The translations under genes and the position numbers were made by a program. The notes beneath the pieces are model-generated. The model saw only the letters and a program-made list of their open reading frames with translations. It did no database searches and had not been told where the DNA came from. Shown piece after piece: positions 1 through 5,817 of a stretch of 6,017 nucleotides of DNA. This DNA is from Sphingobacteriales bacterium. Lineage in GTDB: Bacteria > Bacteroidota > Bacteroidia > Chitinophagales > Chitinophagaceae. The DNA is taken from the NCBI GenBank assembly GCA_004294195.1, contig REAQ01000040.1, forward strand, positions 1 to 6,017, in the 5' to 3' direction. Each line of letters begins with the position of its first letter. Position 1 is the stretch's first letter.

Positions 1-1
1 C

Positions 2-421
2 ATACGGGAAAGCTTTGAGAAGATGAAACCCATCATCGATGAAAATCTAGTCTGGTTTGCTTACGTAGACGATGAACCGGCTGCCTTTGTGCTGATCCTT
101 CCGGATACCAATGAATTGATCAGGGGCCTCAACGGAAAGCTGAATCTGCTGGGCAAACTCCGTTTCCTCTACAACAAACACATTGTTAAAAATACGAAGA
201 TGCGCGCGGTGATCATGGGCACCAAAAAGAAGTTTCAGCGCCTGGGCCTGGAATCGGCCCTCTTCATCAAACTCAAGGAATACGTGGTGCCAGACACACC
301 TTATCAGGAACTGGAACTCTCCTGGGTGGGGGATTTTAATTCCCCGATGATCTCCATTCACGAGGCCACGGGTGCCGTTTTTGCGAAGAGACACATCACC
401 TATCGATACATATTTTCCTGA
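2..421 (+). CDS. GNAT-type N-acetyltransferase, C-terminal part (5' end outside the window)
   Basis: The frame is open from the first bases and ends with TGA at 419-421, so this is the last ~139 codons of a longer gene. The ATG at 23 is internal, because coding-like sequence continues in frame upstream of it. The fragment contains a strand followed by QRLGLESAL (codons from 236), which fits the acetyl-CoA pyrophosphate-binding motif A (Q/R-x-x-G-x-G/A) of the GNAT fold. It ends in a W-x-GDFN segment and a TYRYIFS terminus, as I recall from ~370-residue Bacteroidota GNAT proteins. The substrate cannot be told from this part. The protein has no membrane segment and is probably cytosolic. The next gene starts 23 bp downstream on the same strand, so the two may be co-transcribed. 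The GNAT call is likely; the exact subfamily is inference. Confidence 0.72.
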   Translation: MRESFEKMKPIIDENLVWFAYVDDEPAAFVLILPDTNELIRGLNGKLNLLGKLRFLYNKHIVKNTKMRAVIMGTKKKFQRLGLESALFIKLKEYVVPDTPYQELELSWVGDFNSPMISIHEATGAVFAKRHITYRYIFS

Positions 422-444
422 TTGAATTACCTTTGCCGCTATTC

Positions 445-933
445 ATGAAGGACAGCATCACCACATTTATTGATTTTTTCCATCCACCGTTCAGGAAGTT
501 TATCGATACCAAAACCTTTCGATACCTGGCCTGTGGCAGTGCCAATACCAGTCTGGATATCTTCCTTTATTTCATCAGCTATAATTTCATTTTACATAAA
601 GAGATCGTCTATCTGCCATTTGGCCTTGCGATGGAGCCGCATATTGCTGCCTTCCTGATGGCCTTTGTGGTAACCTTCCCTTTCGGATTTATGCTGATGC
701 GTCATGTGGTGTTCACCGATTCTATTCTCAGGGGTCGCGTTCAACTGGCACGTTATTTCACTCTGGTGATGATCAATCTCTTACTCAACTATGTTTTCCT
801 GAAATTATTTGTAGAGCACCTGCATATCTATCCTACGCCGGCTAAGATCATCACCACGGTAATCATTGTGATCTTTAGTTATCTCATGCAGCGCCACTTT
901 ACATTTAAATCTACACCCGCATCTAAAGACTAA
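445..933 (+). CDS. GtrA-family four-helix membrane protein
   Basis: This is a 162-residue integral membrane protein with four hydrophobic segments at roughly residues 28-50, 67-90, 102-126 and 133-151. It ends in FSYLMQRHFTF (144-154), the usual close of GtrA-like proteins (PF04138). Members are thought to help move undecaprenyl-linked sugars across the inner membrane for glycosylation of surface polymers; which sugar is involved here cannot be told. I chose ATG 445, because starting at the in-frame TTG at 433 only adds MPLF. The length fits the family (~120-170 residues). It follows the acetyltransferase by 23 bp, consistent with a shared transcript. Its last 11 bp overlap the 3' end of the convergent DUF4403 gene. 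The family call rests on topology and the C-terminal motif, without a search. Confidence 0.82.
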   Translation: MKDSITTFIDFFHPPFRKFIDTKTFRYLACGSANTSLDIFLYFISYNFILHKEIVYLPFGLAMEPHIAAFLMAFVVTFPFGFMLMRHVVFTDSILRGRVQLARYFTLVMINLLLNYVFLKLFVEHLHIYPTPAKIITTVIIVIFSYLMQRHFTFKSTPASKD

Positions 934-2350
934 GTTCTCTAACGAGAATTTCCAAATCACCCTTGGAAGAGAATCGGATCACCAACTGATCCACGAACGG
1001 ATAAATTTTTTCAATACTTACATTTTGAACGGAGCCATTCATCAATACACCCTTGTACACTTCCTTGTTAAATTGCGCATTGATTTTATCCAGTAACATT
1101 TTCTCATATGCCGTTACATCAAAGCGTGTTGATTTTTCCAGTTCATGCAGGATCCGCTTATTGAACATCCACTCACCCGCCTTAACAACAACACTCTGTG
1201 AGCGGATATCATAGTTCAGGTTCTCAAGCTTGAGTTGTTTAGTTGCCGCGTCATACACTGGTTTACCGCTGAGGTAAAAGGTTCCTGAAACAGATCCGGA
1301 GAATTGCATCTTTAGGTTCAACATCGCACTATTGCTGCCATAGACCTGCACCTTCTCTACGATGATATATTTACTGCTTCCCTCGGCATCAATTCTTTTT
1401 TTGTACATCGATGCCTGCAACAAATTGGAGAGCGAATCATAGTTCAGCAACGCATCGGTATAAATCGAAAAACCCCTTCTGTTCTGTCCTACGGATAGGT
1501 CTGGGATCACTGTGCGTACTTCTGCCGGCCTGGCTTGCACCACGCGTGGTCTTGCAGAGATACCTACACTTAACTGCAAGGTGTCTTTTTCTACGCGGAT
1601 ATTGCTCACGCGCATCTGTTGCGGATTGATCTGCAGGTAGCCATAATTACTTACAGGTTGAATCGCATTCAGCATGTCCCATACTTTTTGAAACTGCGGA
1701 CGCAGATCCATCTTCATGATGGTATCCTGCATGCTCTTGCGTGAATCTTCCAGTTGCGCTTTCAGCCTGTCCATGACGGTTTGCGTAATATCCTGGCCCC
1801 AGAAACAAACCGTGCATTTATCCAGCGGTTTTGGTTCATTGGTTTTGATTGTGGGAACGATGTGGTACGATGGGGTGATCTGCATGCCCGCGGTGAAACT
1901 GATATTCACACGCCGTTCCCCTTCGCTGAGTCCGCAAGTGCAGGTAGGGCTCCAGGGTGTTACAGATACGCGATTACTTCCCGTGCCAGAGCAGATACGC
2001 TGTCCGCCCGCAATGATGTAAAACCCGGTGAAACCAAACTGTAGTTGATTGCCCTGGGTACTGAATTGCAGCGGGCCTCTACGGAAACGATACATATATC
2101 GCGTATCACAGTTTTCTACCACGAAGTCGCGCGGATAATTGGGCGTGGTATACTCCTTCTCCACCTGTTTCTCCGCGATGGCATAAAAAGGTTTCAGGTT
2201 GATTTTAATAGGGATATCGATGTCTGACAACGGCAGGGTATCCAGGGCAATGCTGCTGTTGACGATCACCGGCTTTTCAGCGATCGGCTTCTTACTACAG
2301 GCAGCTACCAAAATCAAAAGGATGATCGGAAATAGTTTTTCAGGACGCAT
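923..2350 (-). CDS. DUF4403 family lipoprotein
   Basis: This encodes 475 residues with a lipoprotein signal: basic N-terminus (MRPEK), hydrophobic core (FPIILLILVAAC) and lipobox LVAAC with Cys18 as the lipidation site. The +2 to +4 residues are SKKP, not acidic, so the surface-export signal described for Bacteroidota is not evident and a periplasm-facing anchor is more likely. The length and overall pattern (N-terminal RFRRGPLQF, many beta-rich stretches, a long amphipathic KMLLDKINAQFNKE near the C-terminus) match my memory of DUF4403 (PF14356), whose function is unknown. Six further cysteines (81, 120, 137, 139, 179, 182, including CTC and CTVC) cluster in the first 190 residues, with none afterwards, suggesting up to three disulfides. 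ATG 2350 is chosen because it gives a complete signal peptide. The stop is TAG (complement of 923-925). The gene is divergent from ypdA with a 20-bp gap. Confidence 0.8.
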   Translation of the reverse strand: MRPEKLFPIILLILVAACSKKPIAEKPVIVNSSIALDTLPLSDIDIPIKINLKPFYAIAEKQVEKEYTTPNYPRDFVVENCDTRYMYRFRRGPLQFSTQGNQLQFGFTGFYIIAGGQRICSGTGSNRVSVTPWSPTCTCGLSEGERRVNISFTAGMQITPSYHIVPTIKTNEPKPLDKCTVCFWGQDITQTVMDRLKAQLEDSRKSMQDTIMKMDLRPQFQKVWDMLNAIQPVSNYGYLQINPQQMRVSNIRVEKDTLQLSVGISARPRVVQARPAEVRTVIPDLSVGQNRRGFSIYTDALLNYDSLSNLLQASMYKKRIDAEGSSKYIIVEKVQVYGSNSAMLNLKMQFSGSVSGTFYLSGKPVYDAATKQLKLENLNYDIRSQSVVVKAGEWMFNKRILHELEKSTRFDVTAYEKMLLDKINAQFNKEVYKGVLMNGSVQNVSIEKIYPFVDQLVIRFSSKGDLEILVRELSL

Positions 2351-2370
2351 TGCGATAAATTTAGGTCGAA
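2351..2370. promoter_or_regulatory. 20-bp divergent start region between the DUF4403 gene and ypdA
   Basis: Only 20 bp separate the two divergent start codons, so at least the upstream promoter elements must lie inside the opposite coding region. The gap contains the 8-bp palindrome TAAATTTA (2356-2363), which read on either strand matches 7 of 8 positions of the Bacteroidota -7 box TAnnTTTG. For ypdA another 7/8 match, TAGTTTTT, lies at 2333-2340 within the lipoprotein gene. No convincing -33 TTG at the right distance was found for either, so no promoter is assigned with confidence. No Shine-Dalgarno is visible before either start. Confidence 0.3.
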
Positions 2371-3501
2371 ATGCTGAAAACTAAAACGGAAAACTACGAT
2401 GTGGTGATCATTGGCGCTGGACCGATAGGTCTAGCTTGTGCGATAGCCTGTACAAAGAGGAAATTGAGTTATGTGGTTATTGAGAAAGGCGCGCTCGTGA
2501 ATTCCTTGTTCAACTACCCGCTAAACATGACTTTCTTCTCCACCTCTGAGCGGCTGGAGATCGGGGACGTGCCCTTTATCTCCCACAACCCCAAACCCAC
2601 GCGTGATGAAGCGCTGGAGTACTATAGAAGAGTAGCATTGCACTGGCGGGTTAACCTTCGGCTGTTTGAGCGGGTATTATTGGTTACTCCTTTTGAAAGT
2701 GAGAAGGTAAAGGGAGAAGTGCGAAGCCTCGCACCCAACGTCGCACCTCTCCCTTCATCTTCTTCCTTTATCATCAAGACGGATAAATCTACGTACAAAG
2801 CCAGCAACATAGTGATCTCCACAGGTTTCTACGACATCCCCAACCTCCTCAACATTCCCGGCGAAGACCTGCTCAAGGTGCACCATTACTACAAAGAACC
2901 GCACTTGTATTTTGGCCAGAAGATCGTGGTGGTGGGCGCGGCCAACTCGGCCGTTGATGTGGCCCTGGAATGTTACCGCAAAGGCGCAGAAGTCACCATG
3001 GTGATTCGCGAATCCGCTATCGGTGATAATGTAAAATACTGGGTGAAACCGGACATTGAGAACCGGATCAAGTCAGGGGAAGTGAAAGCATTCTTCAATG
3101 CTGAATTAACAGAGATCAGCGCAAATACTGTTCGTATTAGGGAGAAGATAAAGGAAGAAGTGCGAAGCCTCGCACCCAACTTCGCACCTCTCCCTTCATC
3201 TTCTCCCTTGAACAACCAGGTAAACGAGTTTACTCTAGACAACGACTTCGTCTTAGCCATGACCGGCTACCAACCTGATTTCACCTTCCTCCGCTCCATG
3301 GGCGTAGAACTGGACCCCACAGACGGCCTCAACATCCCCGTCCACAACCGGGAGACCATGGAAACCAATGTTCCGGGCGTTTTCCTGGCAGGCGTCATTT
3401 GCGGGGGCATGCAAACCAATAAATGGTTCATCGAGAACTCCCGGGTCCATGCCGATATGGTGGCAGAAACCATTGCTGGCAGGCGACAAAACAGCCTGTA
3501 A
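2371..3501 (+). CDS. ypdA: YpdA-type bacillithiol disulfide reductase with two in-frame repeat insertions
   Basis: This is a flavoprotein of the YpdA/Bdr family, which uses NADPH to reduce oxidised bacillithiol in the cytosol. The FAD Rossmann motif is at residues 12-21 (VIIGAGPIGL), followed by IEKG and the family signature NMTFFSTSERLEIGDVPFIS. A second nucleotide site is at 186-194 (VVVGAANSA), and ATGY-type elements appear as LAMTGYQPDF. The C-terminal FLAGVICGG...NKWFIENSRVHAD closes the FAD domain. At 376 residues it is about 50 longer than typical YpdA (about 325-330). The excess matches two ~22-residue insertions (residues about 111-132 and 258-279) encoded by copies of one palindromic repeat. 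The cysteine of the GGGPCG motif in Staphylococcus aureus YpdA is Ile19 here. ATG 2371 is the only plausible start before the Rossmann motif. A related pyridine nucleotide disulfide oxidoreductase of different substrate cannot be excluded. Confidence 0.87.
   Translation: MLKTKTENYDVVIIGAGPIGLACAIACTKRKLSYVVIEKGALVNSLFNYPLNMTFFSTSERLEIGDVPFISHNPKPTRDEALEYYRRVALHWRVNLRLFERVLLVTPFESEKVKGEVRSLAPNVAPLPSSSSFIIKTDKSTYKASNIVISTGFYDIPNLLNIPGEDLLKVHHYYKEPHLYFGQKIVVVGAANSAVDVALECYRKGAEVTMVIRESAIGDNVKYWVKPDIENRIKSGEVKAFFNAELTEISANTVRIREKIKEEVRSLAPNFAPLPSSSPLNNQVNEFTLDNDFVLAMTGYQPDFTFLRSMGVELDPTDGLNIPVHNRETMETNVPGVFLAGVICGGMQTNKWFIENSRVHADMVAETIAGRRQNSL
2698..2767 (+). repeat. Palindromic repeat copy 1, inserted in frame in ypdA
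   Basis: This 70-bp element aligns with copy 2 (3139-3208) at 65 of 70 positions without gaps. Two 27-nt arms, 2698-2724 (purine-rich) and 2741-2767 (pyrimidine-rich), can pair across a 16-nt loop, with 22 Watson-Crick pairs, 2 G-U and 3 mismatches. At the apex, GTGCGA (2719-2724) can pair either with TCGCAC at 2729-2734 (6-bp stem, AGCC loop) or with the second TCGCAC at 2741-2746. It encodes residues 110-132 of the protein, with core EVRSLAPNVAPLPSSSS. The insertion sits between the strands FERVLLVTPFES and FIIKTDKSTYKA, where related enzymes have a short turn. Exact ends are uncertain. Confidence 0.85.
3139..3208 (+). repeat. Palindromic repeat copy 2, inserted in frame in ypdA
   Basis: This second copy lies exactly 441 bp (147 codons) after copy 1, in the same orientation and frame. 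The arms 3139-3165 and 3182-3208 pair at 24 of 27 positions. All three mismatches are A opposite C (3150/3197, 3155/3192, 3159/3188), so the complementary strand written as RNA would pair at all 27 positions using three G-U wobbles. It encodes about residues 257-279, core EVRSLAPNFAPLPSSS, between ISANTVRIRE and the conserved NDFVLAMTGYQPDF, where related proteins have a short turn. No clear target-site duplication was seen. Confidence 0.85.
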
Positions 3502-3506
3502 ATCAA

Positions 3507-3537
3507 TGCTAAACTGAGGGTAACTGACAATTTAGCA
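3507..3537. repeat. Inverted repeat in the ypdA-dnaK spacer
   Basis: TGCTAAA (3507-3513) and TTTAGCA (3531-3537) are perfect inverted 7-mers separated by 17 bp, lying just after the ypdA stop and ~60 bp before the dnaK start. The right half continues as TTAGCACCC, one base off the CIRCE half-site TTAGCACTC, but the halves are in the opposite order to CIRCE (TTAGCACTC-N9-GAGTGCTAA). There is no T tract after it, so it is not an evident terminator. It could be an operator of dnaK or a chance match. A weak -7-like TAACTTG lies at 3558-3564, with no clear -33 partner. Confidence 0.35.
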
Positions 3538-3597
3538 CCCGGGGCCGCCTCGGCATATAACTTGCATCCCTGTATTTACATAAAATTCATAGTAATC

Positions 3598-5502
3598 ATG
3601 GGAAAAATCATCGGAATCGACCTCGGAACCACTAACTCCTGTGTGGCAGTTATGGAAGGTAATGAGCCTGTGGTGATCGCTAACGACGAAGGCCGCAGAA
3701 CCACCCCCTCCGTGGTGGCATTCCTGAAAAACGGTGAACGTAAAGTGGGTGATCCCGCTAAACGTCAGGCTATTACGAACCCTATCAACACCATTACTTC
3801 CGTAAAGCGGTTTATGGGTCGCCGGTTCGACGAAGTATCTGAAGAAATGCAACACTGGAGCTATAAAGTAGCGAAAGGTGATAATAATACCGTGCGTATT
3901 GACATCGATGGCAGGCTGTATACTCCCCAGGAGATCAGCGCCATGGTGCTCCAGAAAATGAAAAAAGTAGCAGAAGATTACCTGGGTCAGGAAGTGACCG
4001 AAGCGGTGGTAACCGTACCGGCTTACTTCAATGACGCCCAGCGTCAGGCTACCAAAGAAGCGGGTGAGATCGCTGGTCTGAATGTGCGCAGGATCATCAA
4101 TGAGCCAACAGCGGCAGCGCTGGCTTATGGCCTGGATAAGAAAATGCACGACAGTAAGATCGCCGTCTTTGACCTTGGTGGTGGTACTTTCGATATCTCC
4201 GTTCTTGAATTGGGCGATGGCGTTTTTGAAGTGAAATCAACCAATGGTGATACCCACCTCGGTGGTGACGACTTTGATAAGGTGATCATGGACTGGCTGG
4301 CTGATGAATTCAAGAAAGAAGAAAACGTTGACCTACGCAAAGATCCCATGGCCCTGCAGCGCTTGAAAGAAGCGTCTGAAAAAGCCAAGGTGGAACTGTC
4401 TTCCGCTTCAGAAACGGAGATCAACCTTCCTTATATCACGGCAGTGGATGGTGTGCCTAAGCACCTCGTGAAAAAGTTGAGCAGGGCTAAATTTGAAAGC
4501 TTGGCAGACACCTTATTTGAGCGGTGCCTGAAACCTTGCGAAGCCGCATTGAAAGATGCAGGATTGAGTGCATCACAGATCGATGAAGTGATCCTCGTGG
4601 GTGGTTCAACCAGGATTCCAAAGGTGCAGGAGATTGTAGAGAAATTCTTTGGTAAAAAACCAAATAAGAGTGTGAATCCGGATGAAGCGGTAGCCATTGG
4701 TGCCTCCGTTCAAGGTGGCGTACTGACGGGCGAAGTGAAGGATGTTTTGTTGCTCGATGTTACTCCGCTGAACCTCGGTATTGAAACCATGGGTGGCGTG
4801 ATGACAACCATGATCAACGCCAACACCACCATTCCTTCCAAGAAAAGCGAAATATACTCTACAGCGTCTGACAACCAACCTGGCGTACAGATCCATGTGT
4901 TGCAGGGCGACAGGCCGATGGCTGGTCAAAACAAGAGCCTGGGTATTTTTAACCTCGATGGCATTCCGCCAGCACCGCGTGGTGTTCCCCAAATCGAAGT
5001 GACATTTGATATCGATGCCAATGGTATCTTGAACGTAAGCGCGAAAGATAAAGGCACCGGCAAAGAACAGAAGATCAGGATCGAAGCAGGTAGCGGTTTG
5101 ACGAAAGAGGAGATCGAAAAAATGAAAGCCGAAGCCAAAGCCAACGAAGCAACGGATAAGGCAGAACGCGAGCGCGTAGATAAACTTAACGCTGCAGACG
5201 CATTGATCTTCCAGACCGAAAAGCAACTGAAAGAGTTTGGCGATAAAGTACCTGCCGAAAAGAAAGGGGCAATTGAAACTGCGCTGAACAATCTTAAAGA
5301 AGCACACAAAACGCAGAACCTAGATGCGGTGGAAGCCGGTACCAAGGCGCTGAACGATGCGTGGATGGCAGCGAGTTCTGAAATGTACAATTCTACCAAC
5401 GAAACTGGAGCACCCGGTGCGCAGCAGGGAGAAGGTGGAAGTGCGAAGGGAGAAGCTTCCGGTGAGAATGTGACGGATGCGGAGTTTGAAGAAGTTAAAT
5501 AG
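3598..5502 (+). CDS. dnaK: Molecular chaperone DnaK (Hsp70)
   Basis: This 634-residue cytosolic Hsp70 is complete. ATP-driven cycles of peptide binding assist folding and protect proteins under stress, with DnaJ and GrpE as partners (neither is in this window). Visible elements are the ATPase signatures [10 protein letters not shown] (5-14), [11 protein letters not shown] (191-201, with the conserved Thr197) and [10 protein letters not shown] (334-343). Next come the interdomain linker [10 protein letters not shown] (382-391), the substrate-binding beta domain, a charged helical lid from about residue 500, and a Gly/Glu/Ala-rich disordered tail ending in the canonical FEEVK. ATG 3598 gives the standard [10 protein letters not shown] start; the frame stays open upstream to a TTG at 3562, which would add 12 unconserved residues. 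The start is preceded by an A/T-rich leader without Shine-Dalgarno, usual in Bacteroidota. A 96-bp upstream spacer and a strong terminator downstream suggest a single-gene transcript. The length is normal for the family and no key residue is missing. Confidence 0.98.
   Translation: MGKIIGIDLGTTNSCVAVMEGNEPVVIANDEGRRTTPSVVAFLKNGERKVGDPAKRQAITNPINTITSVKRFMGRRFDEVSEEMQHWSYKVAKGDNNTVRIDIDGRLYTPQEISAMVLQKMKKVAEDYLGQEVTEAVVTVPAYFNDAQRQATKEAGEIAGLNVRRIINEPTAAALAYGLDKKMHDSKIAVFDLGGGTFDISVLELGDGVFEVKSTNGDTHLGGDDFDKVIMDWLADEFKKEENVDLRKDPMALQRLKEASEKAKVELSSASETEINLPYITAVDGVPKHLVKKLSRAKFESLADTLFERCLKPCEAALKDAGLSASQIDEVILVGGSTRIPKVQEIVEKFFGKKPNKSVNPDEAVAIGASVQGGVLTGEVKDVLLLDVTPLNLGIETMGGVMTTMINANTTIPSKKSEIYSTASDNQPGVQIHVLQGDRPMAGQNKSLGIFNLDGIPPAPRGVPQIEVTFDIDANGILNVSAKDKGTGKEQKIRIEAGSGLTKEEIEKMKAEAKANEATDKAERERVDKLNAADALIFQTEKQLKEFGDKVPAEKKGAIETALNNLKEAHKTQNLDAVEAGTKALNDAWMAASSEMYNSTNETGAPGAQQGEGGSAKGEASGENVTDAEFEEVK
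5426..5456 (+). repeat. Possible fragment of the ypdA-type palindromic repeat in the dnaK tail
   Basis: This 31-bp stretch, encoding the tail segment [11 protein letters not shown], contains three words of the repeat found in ypdA. AGGGAGAAG (5426-5434) matches the left end of copy 2; GAAGTGCGAAG (5438-5448) is an 11-mer present in both copies; AAGGGAGAAG (5446-5455) is present in copy 1. The words are rearranged and read in a different frame from ypdA. A pyrimidine-rich right arm is absent. Gly/Glu/Lys codons alone produce similar purine strings, so this is suggestive only. Confidence 0.35.
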
Positions 5503-5504
5503 CC

Positions 5505-5521
5505 ATTAGCTACTAGCTAAT
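5505..5521. repeat. Short inverted repeat directly after the dnaK stop
   Basis: ATTAGCT (5505-5511) and AGCTAAT (5515-5521) are perfect inverted repeats around ACT. With its flanks the stretch 5500-5524 is a run of TAG/TTAG/TAA-like words and contains stop codons in all three forward frames. It lies between the dnaK stop and the terminator hairpin. It may be a small dispersed intergenic repeat, but only one copy is in this window. Confidence 0.4.
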
Positions 5522-5528
5522 AGCATGT

Positions 5529-5559
5529 AAAAGCCCGATGAGCAATCATCGGGCTTTTT
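5529..5559 (+). terminator. Intrinsic terminator of dnaK
   Basis: AAAAGCCCGATGA (5529-5541) and TCATCGGGCTTTT (5546-5558) form a perfect 13-bp stem closed by a GCAA tetraloop (5542-5545), with the T run extending to 5559. It starts 26 bp after the dnaK stop. The A run on the left arm makes it potentially active in both directions. It closes the dnaK transcript and insulates it from the downstream genes. Confidence 0.94.
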
Positions 5560-5640
5560 GTATATTTAAGAAAAAGTGTATGAAAATCACCAATGTGTAC
5601 GCAATAGTCTGTTGATAGAAGTCCCTGCGGGATTTTCCAT

Positions 5641-5648
5641 TACATTTG
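5641..5648 (+). promoter_or_regulatory. Candidate Bacteroidota -7 promoter box
   Basis: TACATTTG matches the Bacteroidota -7 consensus TAnnTTTG at every fixed position, 21 bp before the ATG at 5670. AGGA (5663-5666) lies 3 nt before that ATG. The nearest upstream TTG (5612-5614) is 26 bp away, longer than the usual spacing of about 19 bp, so the -33 element is weak or absent. Apart from this box, 5560-5669 contains no recognisable gene or site. Confidence 0.35.
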
Positions 5649-5669
5649 ATCGAAACCTCGTTAGGAACT

Positions 5670-5795
5670 ATGCAATGGCCTGTCGCAAAGGAACACAGAC
5701 TGATGATCATGGTGCCACCATTGATCGCCCTGTACGGTGTTATTCCGGTGTATCTTTTTTCAACTATTCCTTTTGACAATATCCTGGTCAGTTAA
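5670..5795 (+). CDS. 41-residue membrane-type ORF, possibly the broken N-terminus of a sensor kinase
   Basis: The ORF begins MQWPVAKEHR, a basic cytosolic-type start. A single strong hydrophobic helix follows (LMIMVPPLIALYGVIPVYLF, about residues 11-30), then STIPFDNILVS and TAA at 5793-5795. Codons in this stretch (GTG, CTG, ATC, GCC, GAC, AAC/AAT) resemble those of the neighbouring genes, whereas the other two frames look poor. It is preceded by AGGA and a TACATTTG box. The next ORF, in the +1 frame, continues with more membrane helices, so this may be the first helix of the same protein separated by an indel. It could instead be a genuine small membrane protein. I do not recognise a named family for it. 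Confidence 0.35.
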   Translation: MQWPVAKEHRLMIMVPPLIALYGVIPVYLFSTIPFDNILVS

Positions 5796-5817
5796 CCTCC
5801 GACTGTTTCGGACTTCA

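Noticed and set aside
935..968. Two small hairpins (TTCTC-TAAC-GAGAA and TTCCAA-N7-TTGGAA) after the GtrA gene as a terminator
   Set aside because: Stems of 5 and 6 bp without a proper T tract, inside the opposite coding region; too weak to call.
1539..1550. Perfect 12-bp palindrome ACCACGCGTGGT
   Set aside because: It lies within the DUF4403 coding region, its flanks are not symmetric, and there is no second copy in the window; most likely chance.
2427..2445. GTGCGATAGCCT near the start of ypdA as another trace of the palindromic repeat
   Set aside because: It resembles GTGCGAAGCCT but encodes the conserved ACAIAC part of the Rossmann helix, and the rest of the element is absent.
3544..3554. 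GCCG-CCT-CGGC hairpin in the dnaK leader as a terminator or thermosensor
   Set aside because: A 4-bp stem without a T tract and away from the start codon; not enough to support a regulatory element.
5576..5776. 66-codon forward ORF with GTG start after dnaK
   Set aside because: It starts just after the terminator with no ribosome binding site, its translation looks non-coding, and the frame starting at ATG 5670 fits better over the same bases.
5546..5779. 77-codon reverse-strand ORF after dnaK
   Set aside because: It begins in the middle of the forward membrane ORF and ends in the terminator hairpin; its protein has no recognisable features and its composition does not look coding.
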